Below are positions 46,393 through 55,023 of a stretch of 64,000 bases of DNA, piece after piece (the first letter of the stretch is position 1; the number at the start of each line of letters is the position of its first letter). The notes below the pieces were generated by a model that was given only the letters and a program-made list of their open reading frames with translations, did not search any database and was not told where the DNA came from. The position numbers were made by a program, and so were the translations under genes. The stretch comes from Hormoscilla sp. GM7CHS1pb (GTDB lineage Bacteria > Cyanobacteriota > Cyanobacteriia > Cyanobacteriales > Desertifilaceae). The stretch lies in assembly GCA_014323675.1 (NCBI GenBank), contig JACONN010000002.1, positions 1,240,001 to 1,304,000 on the forward strand. The letters run 5' to 3'.

Positions 46393-47526
46393 GTGAATAT
46401 CGGTCAATGGCTGGGCTTTTTCAGTCTAGTTTTATCCCTATATATTCTCTGGGAAATTAGACATATTATTTTGCTGATATTTACAGCCGTAGTATTAGCA
46501 ACAGCATTAAATCGTGGCGTGCTGCGGTTACAGAGATATACTCCTTTGAGCCGGAACATGGCAGTTATCTCGATCGTGAGCTGTACCATACTGTTTTTCC
46601 TGCTGTTTTTTTTGCTAGTTGTGCCACCCTTTATCGAGCAAATTCAAAGCTTGATCGACCTATTACCTAACGGGTTGAAACGCATTGGTATCCTGCTGGA
46701 TGAATTGAGTCGTAACCGCCCGGAGTGGATGCCAGAACCGCCAGACCTTTCCAATTTAATCCAAGAACTACAGCCCTTTGTGACTCAGCTGTTGGGGAAC
46801 TTTTATGACTTTTTCTCCAATTCCCTGATTGCGGTAGGTCAACTGTTGCTTGTGATTGTGCTGACAATCATGATGTCGATCAATCCCCAGCCATACAGAA
46901 AGGTATTTGTGCGGCTGTTTCCTTCCTTCTATCGCCGCCGGGTAGATGACATTCTCTCTGAATGTGAAGAGGCCTTGGGAAACTGGTTTGGAGGCATTGT
47001 CATCAATTCGCTCTTTGTTGCTACTACCTGTGGCATCGGTTTGTGGTTCTTAGGAGTAAGGTTAGTGCTAGCTCATGCTCTGTTAGCTGGGTTATTCAAC
47101 TTTATTCCTAATTTTGGACCCATCTTAAGCGTGATCTCCCCGCTGACAGTCGCCCTTTTGGACAAGAATCCTCTGGGAAAGGCAGGTGCTGTATTGATTC
47201 TGTATCTGGTGATTCAGAATATTGAGAGCTACTGGCTGAGTCCCACTGTCATGCAGAAAAAGGTTTCCCTACTCCCTGCTGTAACCCTGTTAGCTCAAAT
47301 CACATTTACCGCCTTTTTCGGTCCCCTAGGGCTGATCTTAGCATTGCCCCTGGCTGTTGTTGCTCAAACCTGGCTCAGAGAAGTATTGATCGAAGATATT
47401 CTCGACAAATGGACTGGTGACCAGGATGCAACCGAAAGCAGTGAAACCCCGATCGCCGATTCCCCTCAGGATCCACCTATTCCCAGTCCCGAGATACAAC
47501 CTAACCAAGCTAATGCTGAGTCGTAG
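46393..47526 (+). CDS. AI-2E family transporter (multi-pass permease)
   Basis: About 377 residues from the GTG at 46393, chosen because GAGGAGG lies just upstream and the product starts MNIGQWLGFFSLVLSLYILW; an in-frame GTG at 46366 is the longer option. It has seven or eight membrane helices with a large loop (LIDLLPNGLKRIGILLDELS). The family core is HALLAGLFNFIPNFGPILSV, LYLVIQNIESYWLSPTVMQK and LLPAVTLLAQ. Some relatives export AI-2 or act as Na+/H+ antiporters; substrate here is unknown. Proline-rich hydrophilic tail. Confidence 0.85.
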   Translation: MNIGQWLGFFSLVLSLYILWEIRHIILLIFTAVVLATALNRGVLRLQRYTPLSRNMAVISIVSCTILFFLLFFLLVVPPFIEQIQSLIDLLPNGLKRIGILLDELSRNRPEWMPEPPDLSNLIQELQPFVTQLLGNFYDFFSNSLIAVGQLLLVIVLTIMMSINPQPYRKVFVRLFPSFYRRRVDDILSECEEALGNWFGGIVINSLFVATTCGIGLWFLGVRLVLAHALLAGLFNFIPNFGPILSVISPLTVALLDKNPLGKAGAVLILYLVIQNIESYWLSPTVMQKKVSLLPAVTLLAQITFTAFFGPLGLILALPLAVVAQTWLREVLIEDILDKWTGDQDATESSETPIADSPQDPPIPSPEIQPNQANAES

Positions 47527-47943
47527 TCTGTTGTTACTTATCAGTTGTTAGTTGTTAGTTGTTAGTTGTTAGTTGTCTTGACAACTGATAACTGATGCCC
47601 CGATCGCAGTCTGTGAACAAACATGTTTGGGGGAGATTATATGTGAATAGTTGGGGCATGATTATCAGAAATACAAATTACTTGAATAGGAAATCATTAG
47701 TGCGATCGCCTTTTGTCGGACAGACAGCAAATTCCCGATAAGTTCATTCCCTGATGATTACCTGGTATTTTTCGGAAACTGAGGCTAGGGAAATTCCCTA
47801 TCCTCCAGCTGAGGGACGATCGTCCCAAAGGAATAATTTGCTCGCTCTGGATCCTCCTAGTATTACTATAATAATTGTGTCAATCTAGCTAATATGGCTG
47901 AAAAAGCTGGATATGTCGCAGCTAATAGACTAGTAAATGTCAA
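47527..47943. other. Intergenic region with repeats and hairpins
   Basis: GTTGTTA-type heptamers (47530-47580) come first. Further on are the palindromes TAGGGAAATTCCCTA (47786-47800) and GGGACGATCGTCCC (47813-47826), close together in a stretch that may act as a leader or operator. No gene or known riboswitch recognised. Confidence 0.4.
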
Positions 47944-48523
47944 ATGGGTATAGTGCATCACAGATTTTTCAAAGATAGTTTTTCAGTCAGGGAAGACACC
48001 GAACAAGAGTCGCAACTCAGTTTAGAATCAACCCTGGGGGAATTAACACTTTACCAAGCAGAGATCGATGTGCGATTTTTCGCACGCTCCGGGCCCCCTC
48101 CGCTGCGAGTGGGGTAGTGCCATTGCCCATGAAATCAACAACCCCGTCAGTTTCATTACTGGCAATCTGACTCACGTCAAAGGATACAGGCAAGACTTGT
48201 TACGCTTGGGAAACCTTTACTGGCATCACTATCAGCAGCCCGTACCTGAAATCCAGTCAGAAGTAGAAGCATCAGACCTGTTTGACCCCTTCTTTACCAC
48301 CAAGCCACCAGGCAAAGGTACGGGTTTAGGATTGTCAGTTAGCTATCAGATAGTCGTCGAAAAACATGGCAATCAATTGCAGTTTATCTCCCAGCCCGGC
48401 CAGGGAACAGAATTTGTAATTTCCATCCCCATACGCCAGAAATATCCTACATCCACCAATCTCAAATACTGTGCTTTAAATTTTATACTAGAAAGACTGG
48501 GTAGATCCAGTTTCGGTAATTAG
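47944..48523 (+). pseudogene. Sensor histidine kinase remnant with repeat insertion and internal deletion
   Basis: An upstream frame (MGIVHHRFFKDSF ... GELTLYQAEIDV) runs into a GC-rich repeat at 48081, after which the frame is different and resumes at SAIAHEINNPVSFITGNLTH, the phosphoacceptor H-box of cyanobacterial hybrid kinases. After VPEIQSEVEA it jumps to LFDPFFTTKPPGKGTGLGLS, the ATPase G2 region, and ends EFVISIPIRQ. The N-box and G1 box, about 150 residues in relatives, are deleted, so it cannot be an active kinase. The last 40 bases overlap the ilvE 3' end. Confidence 0.8.
48081..48108. repeat. GC-rich dispersed repeat within the kinase remnant
   Basis: CGCACGCTCCGGGCCCCCTC then CGCTGCGA, the same repeat as at 6618 and 53556. 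It stands exactly where the kinase reading frame is broken. Confidence 0.75.
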
Positions 48524-49397
48524 GATCGCGATTTTCCATAATCGCCGTCAGTTTTTCTCGCAGTTTTTCCGTAATCGGTTTGCTTGCGGGCAATTGATAA
48601 TTTTCAATCCGTTTTACCGGAGTAATCTTGGCAGCTGTCCCGCAGAGAAACACCTCGTCCGCAATCAAGAGTTCCGACTTATCCACCGGGCGTTCTGTGA
48701 CTTTCATCCCCAGGTCCGTCGCCATCTTAATAATACTATCTCTGGTGATTCCTTCCAGGATATCCTGTTCAAACCCAGGGGTAATCAGTGAGTCATTTCT
48801 CACCATAAATATATTCATTCCCGTCGCTTCACAGACCTTTCCTTGAGAATTGATTAAAATCGCTTCATCAAAGCCAGACTCAAAAGCTTCCGTCTTAGCC
48901 AGAGAAGAAGTAATATAGGCTGCACTATGCTTACCTCGGAGAGGAAAACTGCGGTCTTCTTGTCGATACCAAGAACTAATGCGACAGCTGACTCCCTCTG
49001 GGGACAAATAATCCCCAAACTCCAACCCATAAACAAAAAAGTCTTTCTCAATCTTATGCAGTCTGGGAGAAATTCCCAAGCCTGACGTGTAGATGAAGGG
49101 TCGAATATAGAAAGATTTTGTCGGCTGATTTTTTTTGACCAAATCAAGGATAACTGATTGAATTTTATCCGCTGGCAAGTCGTAGTGCAAGAATTTAGCA
49201 CTATTACTTAACCTTTGGCAATGGCGGTCTAATCTGAACAGCAGTATTTGCTGCGGATTTTGCGGATCTATTATCCCGCGCATCCCACCAAAGGCTCCAG
49301 TTCCATAATGCAACCCATGGGTTGCAATGGAAATCTTAGCCTCAGCAAAAGGGACAAATTGGTTCTGAAAGTAAGCAAATGGTAAAAATTTATTCAT
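48483..49397 (-). CDS. ilvE: Branched-chain amino acid aminotransferase
   Basis: 304 residues, fold-type IV PLP aminotransferase making leucine, isoleucine and valine from their keto acids. HGLHYGTGAFGGMRG near residue 27 and the lysine in RGKHSAAYITSSLAKTEAFE are typical; FDEAILINSQGKVCEATGMN IF-region, ITRDSIIKMATDLG and DEVFLCGTAAKITPV complete the family pattern. Intact. The ATG is followed upstream by short tandem repeats. Confidence 0.93.
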   Translation of the reverse strand: MNKFLPFAYFQNQFVPFAEAKISIATHGLHYGTGAFGGMRGIIDPQNPQQILLFRLDRHCQRLSNSAKFLHYDLPADKIQSVILDLVKKNQPTKSFYIRPFIYTSGLGISPRLHKIEKDFFVYGLEFGDYLSPEGVSCRISSWYRQEDRSFPLRGKHSAAYITSSLAKTEAFESGFDEAILINSQGKVCEATGMNIFMVRNDSLITPGFEQDILEGITRDSIIKMATDLGMKVTERPVDKSELLIADEVFLCGTAAKITPVKRIENYQLPASKPITEKLREKLTAIMENRDPNYRNWIYPVFLV

Positions 49398-49515
49398 GAT
49401 ATTGGTGATTTGTTAGTGGTTAGCATCAGTGGTTAGGAGTTAGCAGTTAGTAGTTAGCGGTTAGTGGTAAACTGATAACTACCAACCCACAACGGACAAC
49501 TAACAACTGACGACT

Positions 49516-49917
49516 TCATTTTTGGCAAACCCATTTCCACAAGGGGTGAGTCGGACCCTGCTTGCGAATGCGGCAAACCCCCATCTCCAGACTCTTTTTG
49601 TACTGGGGTGGCATTCCCAGCAGAATATTACGGCTTTGCCAAACTAGGACTACTGTCGTGGTGGCAATACAAAAACCCAGACCTAGAGCTGGTATCTGGT
49701 TGTAATACATACCGTAGCGCACTGCTGCCCAGGTGAAATGCGATCGCAACAGGTCAATCTCCGATCGCAAGCTCCAGAGACTCAGGGAACCGACAGTTAG
49801 CCATAGCAACCCGATCGCCAAACACCTGAGAGCCACTGTCAGGTGGTGTAACCTTTGGACTTGCGCCTTAAAGATAGCATCCGTTGTCAGGGATGAAGTC
49901 TCTTTTGCAGTTTCCAT
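49516..49917 (-). CDS. Conserved small membrane protein downstream of secF
   Basis: From the ATG at 49917 (METAKETSSLTTDAIFKAQV) it has 133 residues; an ATG seven codons upstream overlaps the secF stop and would couple translation. There are two membrane helices (LRCLAIGLLWLTVGSLSLWS; IPALGLGFCIATTTVVLVWQ). Cytoplasmic tail with QYKKSLEMGVCRIRKQGPTH. No known domain. It shares the secD-secF operon, which hints at a membrane-related role. Confidence 0.7.
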   Translation of the reverse strand: METAKETSSLTTDAIFKAQVQRLHHLTVALRCLAIGLLWLTVGSLSLWSLRSEIDLLRSHFTWAAVRYGMYYNQIPALGLGFCIATTTVVLVWQSRNILLGMPPQYKKSLEMGVCRIRKQGPTHPLWKWVCQK

Positions 49918-49927
49918 CTGTTTATAG

Positions 49928-50917
49928 TTATGCCTCATCAGAAGAGGTTAGCCCATCGGGTTGTTCGGCAGTAACCGCTGATGCCAATATAGCTTGACCC
50001 GTGCTTTCTCGCCACCAAGCTAGCAGGGTACTAGCGATGAAGATACTAGAATAGGCACCTGAGATAAAGCCAACTATCAGGGCGAGGGCAAAGTATTTCA
50101 AGGTTTCGCCGCCGAACAGGAAGATGGACAATAATGGCAGTAGGGTAGTTAAGGTGGTATTGATGGACCTAGTCAGAGTTTGATTGACGGCATCATCTAC
50201 CACTTGGTCGATGTGCTGGTCTGGGTGGAGTTTGATCGTCTCCCGCACCCGATCGTAGATCACGACAGTATCGTTAACGGAGAAGCCGATAATCGTCAGC
50301 AGGGCCACAACGAACAAGCTATCCACTTCTAATCCCAGCGCTAGACCCAACATCGAGAATACCCCTAGGGTAACAAAGACATCGTGGAACAGGGCCGCGA
50401 AGGCAAAAAAGGCGTAGTCTAGTTGGAATCTCCAAGTCAGGTAAACTGTAATGCCTCCGAAGGCGACTAGCAGGGCTAACAGACCAGAGGTAAACAGCTG
50501 TCGTCCTAGGGTCGGACCGACAGTGTCGATCTGGGTTTTAGAGGGGTCAAACTCCCCGATCTCCTCCTCTAGGGCTGTTTGCAGTTGGGTGCGTTCGGAA
50601 ACATCTAAATCTTTGGTTCTAATGCTGAGGGCGTTACCCCGTTCGCCCACTATTTGGATGCTGCTATTGGCCAAACCCTGAGTTGCCATCACCCCTCGCA
50701 CTGCGGCCAGGTCAATGGCCCGATCGCAGTTATTGGGTTGAGAACAGTCCTGTTCCAGTTGTAGCCTAGTACCGCCGACAAAATCCAGACTGGGACGCAG
50801 AGGTGCGCCGATGTCCGATCGCGTCCAAGAAATGCCCATGGCCACCATCCCGGCCAGGACGATCGCCGCCGAAATTGACCACCAGAGCCCCCGTTGTTTG
50901 ATAATCTTTAATCTCAT
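49928..50917 (-). CDS. secF: Protein translocase subunit SecF
   Basis: 329 residues, six membrane helices. The N-terminal SDF motif is [11 protein letters not shown]; the C-terminal RND-type helices include [20 protein letters not shown] and [20 protein letters not shown], both typical SecF blocks. With SecD it uses the proton motive force to help complete protein export. The ATG overlaps the secD stop as ATGA, so the two are translationally coupled. Confidence 0.95.
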   Translation of the reverse strand: MRLKIIKQRGLWWSISAAIVLAGMVAMGISWTRSDIGAPLRPSLDFVGGTRLQLEQDCSQPNNCDRAIDLAAVRGVMATQGLANSSIQIVGERGNALSIRTKDLDVSERTQLQTALEEEIGEFDPSKTQIDTVGPTLGRQLFTSGLLALLVAFGGITVYLTWRFQLDYAFFAFAALFHDVFVTLGVFSMLGLALGLEVDSLFVVALLTIIGFSVNDTVVIYDRVRETIKLHPDQHIDQVVDDAVNQTLTRSINTTLTTLLPLLSIFLFGGETLKYFALALIVGFISGAYSSIFIASTLLAWWRESTGQAILASAVTAEQPDGLTSSDEA

Positions 50918-52328
50918 AACGTTGCTCCTGATTGGGATTTCGCGGACAATTGCAGATTAGGACAGAACAGTTCTGGCTTGCGCAACCCGGGAAATTGCAA
51001 TACATAGAGCATCAGGGTCCGACTACAGGTTAGGGCAGTAAACATACTCACCACCACCCCCAGTCCCAGAGTCAGAGCAAAACCTCTGACCAGACCTGAC
51101 CCCAACCAGAATAATGCTATGCAGGAAATCAAGGTAGTCACGTTGCCATCTAAAATGCTGGAGAAGGCCCGATAGAAACCAGATTCTACTCCACGATATA
51201 AGCTCTTGCCGCTGCGCAGTTCTTCACGAGTGCGCTCGAAAATCAACACGTTGGCATCAACTGCCATGCCGATACTCAGGATAAAACCGGCTATTCCGGG
51301 CAAGGTTAAGGTAACACCCAATAGCTTGAAGGCGGCAAAGGTCAGCAGGGCGTAGACAATTAATACTGCATCTGCAATCAGACCGGGCAGGCGGTAGTAG
51401 GCCACCATGAAGATTAACACTGCCACCAGACCTGCGATCGCGGCCTTAATGCTGCTAGAAATACTATCTCGTCCCAGAGTAGCACCTACAGTCCGGTTTT
51501 GCACCACTTCTACGGGGACGGGTAAAGCCCCACCTCGCAACTGTACTGCCAAGTCATTGGCTGATTCGACGGTAAAATTCCCAGTAATCGAGGCACTGCC
51601 TCCGATAATCCCTGTTTCGGCAAATTCTACTCCTACCGTGGGCGCACTGATCAGCCTGTCGTCCAGGAAAATGCCAATGCTGCGACCCGTACCCGCCAGG
51701 TTTTTGGTCATTTCCGCAAACTTATCGCCCCCGGCGCTATCGAAGCGAATAATAATTTCCCAACTGCTGCCACCCTGACGGGGTTGGGCGAAAGCATCCT
51801 CCAGGTTGTTGCCAGTTAAACCGATGCGCTCAAACAAAGGCGCGATCGCCTCATTGGCGCTGTCGATCGCTGCTTGATTTTGGGCGATCGCCTCAGCATC
51901 ATCACTTTCTCTGAGTTCGAGCTGTTGTAATTCTAATATTCTGAGGATCTGGTATTGAGCGGCAAACTCATCTTCACTTCCCTGCTTCTGCTGGCGAAAT
52001 TCTAGCTGGGCCGTACCACCCAAGACTCGTTCTGCCTGTGCCGGGTCATTCACCCCTGGCAGTTGCACTAATAGCTGTTCGGAACCTACTGTTTGCACCA
52101 CAGACTCGGAAACACCCAGAGCATTCACCCGTCCTTCCACGACGCGCTGTACCGCTTCCAGGACTTGCGGAGTTATTTCCGTCACATCCTCGGTCGTCTT
52201 AACTTGGAGGGTTAGTTGAGCGCCCCCCTCAGATCCAATCCCAGTCTGGTTTCAAACTGCACCAATACCGTAATGGCGGCAACTACCAGCACCAGAATCA
52301 GAGCCAATATTGAACGTTGTTTTCGCAT
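50914..52328 (-). CDS. secD: Protein translocase subunit SecD, one-base frameshift near the start
   Basis: From the ATG at 52328 ([20 protein letters not shown]) to 50914 is 471 codons, the normal SecD length, but the early frame ends GLDLRGALN and stop at 52212. Adding one base to the six-C run at 52223-52228 restores [20 protein letters not shown] and joins the main frame, which holds the SecD features [20 protein letters not shown], the P1 domain, and helices with [20 protein letters not shown]. SecD is normally needed for growth, so an error in the homopolymer is likely. Confidence 0.92.
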
Positions 52329-52376
52329 ACTACCACTTGTCTGCAATAAAAGATATGATATCCCGTTTAGAGTAAT

Positions 52377-52435
52377 GTTCGTAGTAAGCACTTTAGTGCT
52401 TCCCGAGCGCAAGCACTAAAGTGCTTACTACGAAC
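52377..52435. repeat. Palindromic repeat with CACTTTAGTG core
   Basis: Perfect 25-bp arms (GTTCGTAGTAAGCACTTTAG and on) around a 9-base loop CCCGAGCGC. Same family as at 4876 and 15791. It lies between the 3' end of pdhB and the 5' end of secD, so it may end pdhB transcription. Confidence 0.85.
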
Positions 52436-52445
52436 TATCGCCAAC

Positions 52446-53429
52446 TCAAATCTGTAAAGTCGCCATTTTCTGTACCGCTTCTACGATTTGCGGGGGTTGG
52501 ACGATCGTCAGGTTTTCCAGGGTGCCATTATAAGGGGTAGGGATATCCTGGGAAGAAAGCCGCAGCACTGGCGCATCCAGTTCGTCAAACAACCGTTCAT
52601 TAATGGAGGCGATCAATTCTGCGCCAATGCCACCAGTTTTCATGCATTCTTCGACGATAATCACCCGATGGGTTTTGCGGACAGAAGCGCCAATGGTTTC
52701 AAAGTCTAGGGGTTTGAGAGATAATAGGTCTATCACCTCTGGGTCTAAACCCTCTTGTTCCAGGGTTTTCACGGCTTGCAGGACATGGTGGCGCATGCGG
52801 GAGTAAGTTAGAATAGTCACATCGGAGCCAGTGCGGACCACTTCCGCTTTATCCAGGGGTAGCAGATATTCCTGTTGTGGCAGGTGTTCTTTCAAGTTGT
52901 AAAGCAGGACATGCTCGAAGAAGAGTACGGGGTTATCGTCGCGAATGGCTGATTTTAGCAGTCCTTTAGCATTGTAGGGAGTGGAGCAGGCCACGATTTT
53001 CAGACCCGGGACTGCTTGGAAATAAGCTTCCAGTCGTTGGGAATGTTCCGCACCCAGTTGACGCCCGACGCCACCAGGACCCCGGATCACCATGGGAATT
53101 TTGAAATTTCCGCCAGAGGTATAGCGCAGCATGCCAGCATTATTAGAGATTTGGTTGAAGGCCAGGAGCAAAAAGCCCATATTCATACCTTCGATGATCG
53201 GACGCAACCCAGTCATGGCCGCACCTACTGCCATACCAGTGAAGCTATTTTCCGCGATCGGGGTATCGAGAACCCTAAGTTCGCCATATTTTTGGTACAG
53301 GTCTTTGGTAACTTTGTAGGAGCCGCCGTAATGTCCCACATCTTCTCCAAGCACGAGTACTGAGGGGTCACGGGCCATTTCTTCGTCTATAGCTGCCCGC
53401 AGGGCGTTGAAGAATAATGTTTCTGCCAT
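52446..53429 (-). CDS. pdhB: Pyruvate dehydrogenase E1 component, beta subunit
   Basis: 327 residues. Start [40 protein letters not shown] and [20 protein letters not shown] carry the thiamine-diphosphate site glutamate region; [20 protein letters not shown] and the C-terminal transketolase domain [20 protein letters not shown] follow. It pairs with PdhA to feed acetyl-CoA synthesis. Intact. The gene ends right beside a palindromic repeat. Confidence 0.96.
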   Translation of the reverse strand: MAETLFFNALRAAIDEEMARDPSVLVLGEDVGHYGGSYKVTKDLYQKYGELRVLDTPIAENSFTGMAVGAAMTGLRPIIEGMNMGFLLLAFNQISNNAGMLRYTSGGNFKIPMVIRGPGGVGRQLGAEHSQRLEAYFQAVPGLKIVACSTPYNAKGLLKSAIRDDNPVLFFEHVLLYNLKEHLPQQEYLLPLDKAEVVRTGSDVTILTYSRMRHHVLQAVKTLEQEGLDPEVIDLLSLKPLDFETIGASVRKTHRVIIVEECMKTGGIGAELIASINERLFDELDAPVLRLSSQDIPTPYNGTLENLTIVQPPQIVEAVQKMATLQI

Positions 53430-53846
53430 CTACACTTTCCGGTTTAGGGGTTGTCAGACTAGCATCTTAACCTGTTGCAGGCACAATGGTTTCTCGTTCC
53501 GCTTTATTGCGAATATCAAAGTATAATTGCAAATTACTATACTTTGAAAGGGATTGCACGCTCCGGGCCCCCTCCGCTGCGATCGCACCGGGCTACGTGT
53601 CCTACGCGAACGACGAGCGCACGTTCCCAGGCAGAGCCGTGGGAACGAGGAAGAAGAACGTTACCGCCCTAAAAAGCTCAGTTTCTGACCGTTTGGAGTA
53701 TAATTGCGAATTGCTAATTGCGAATGGCGAATGGTCAGAAAAGTAGGGTGGGCCCTGCCCACTGTCAGATGCTACTAGTACTAGATAACGGTTCAATTCT
53801 CGTCAAGTTCTTAACCTGTGTCCAACTTTAGTCCTCACTAGCTCAA
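53430..53846. other. Repeat-filled spacer
   Basis: Holds CAAAGTATA/TATACTTTG arms at 53518-53547, the GC-rich repeat at 53556-53582, a CCAGGCAGAGCCGTGGGAAC unit similar to that at 15511, and AATTGC-rich short repeats. No gene seen. Confidence 0.6.
53556..53582. repeat. GC-rich dispersed repeat, third copy
   Basis: GCACGCTCCGGGCCCCCTCC then GCTGCGA. Identical to the copy at 48081 over its core. Confidence 0.75.
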
Positions 53847-54353
53847 ATGAAAATCACCCTCATCATTATCCTATCCATACTGATATTTGTTGCCATTGTT
53901 TATCTATAGGGCAGAACCTTACCCGCACACCAAGACCTACGGGTAGAAAGAAAAATTAACGCCCCTATTGAAAGGGTATGGGAAGTAATGACAAATTGGT
54001 CGGAGCAACCTGAGTGGCGAAATGACCTAAATCGAGTTGAAATTGTTGACAACACCCACTTCATTGAATACCCCAAAAAAGGCGAAGCGATACATTTCAC
54101 TATTTTGAATAGGGTGCGACCGACTAATCTGGAACTCAGATTATCGGGCCCCGTGCAAGGCACCTACACCGTTGTACTTTCGGAAAATAGCACAGGAACC
54201 ATGATAGAAGAATCCTACGCCCTCACCTACCCCTCGGTCATGGCTCGCATATTGGCGAAATTGTTTTTTAACCTTGAAGCGTTTATCCACCAATATCTCA
54301 ATAATCTCGCGAAGGAAGTAGAGAAGGGAGCATCCCAGTTTGGCTCTAAGTAA
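53847..54353 (+). pseudogene. SRPBCC (START-like) family protein with in-frame stop
   Basis: From ATG 53847 the frame reads MKITLIIILSILIFVAIVYL, a membrane anchor, then TAG at 53907-53909, then continues in the same frame with LRVERKINAPIERVWEVMTN, the opening of the SRPBCC/polyketide-cyclase fold, to 54353. The normal family form is an N-terminal anchor plus this domain. A single base change (for example TTG to TAG) would explain the stop. An internal ATG at 53988 would lack the first strand and helix. Confidence 0.75.
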
Positions 54354-54373
54354 TTGTACTGATAGAAAAAGCG

Positions 54374-54516
54374 CCATTAAGATAAGCACAGCGTAAGCGA
54401 AGCATTTGGTTAACTGACGAACGTATAGCCATTGTGCCCCAGAGAGCTTGAGACGAGAGGCAATGCGTTTGACCGTAGACTCAACCTCTCCATCGGAATG
54501 CCCAAAGATTGATAAA
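54374..54516 (-). pseudogene. C-terminal remnant of an ISKra4-type transposase
   Basis: On the minus strand FGHSDGEVESTVKRIASRLK then LSGAQWLY matches the last conserved block of ISKra4 transposases (SIGSGxVESTVKxI...GAQW). It is the very block missing from the copy at 6698. The 16-mer CCATTAAGATAAGCAC at 54374 is shared with 6605, beside the other copy, and may be left from the insertion sequence end. Confidence 0.6.
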
Positions 54517-55023
54517 TATATGCAATGTGCAACTTTCTACGGAAGAATAACGGTTTGGTGGTCTTTGGCTGAAAATGTTGTTCTCAAAACTCCCTAAATC
54601 TCGTTGGTTGGAAAAAGTTGCACGCGGCGTAAATATCGTAGTTGACAATCCTAGACTGATGTTTAGTTAGATAAGTGCAGAAGTTCTGTACTTGCGGTCC
54701 TTATGGATTTCATCTGGGATCGTCGGATTGTATGAGAACTTCGCACTCTCCAGTAAAGGATATGGGTTCATAAATCTGGAAAAATTTTCCCTTGCGTAGT
54801 CTACTTTCCTAGTGCTTTTAGTATCAATTTAGCATACTAGATTGAGAATATCCGTCTTACGCAACAATTTTGGTTGTTTGTAATGATCCTTTACACAAAT
54901 CCCAGATCCAGAGTCCGCTATCCATCGATCAGGACGGCCGGTCATAGAAAGAACCCAGGAAGCCAGAGGGCTAAACAGCGAGAAACCTGGTTTCTCAGTC
55001 CGTCGATGCTTGCCAGTGGTAGC
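54517..55023. other. Spacer without recognisable gene
   Basis: A GAGAAACCTGGTTTCT palindrome at 54980-54995 matches the one at 2559 except at one base. No open frame with recognisable similarity. Confidence 0.5.

Noticed and set aside
47786-47826. Possible riboswitch with two neighbouring hairpins
   Set aside because: The hairpins are simple palindromes and do not fit the layout of any riboswitch I know; kept only as a note in the spacer.
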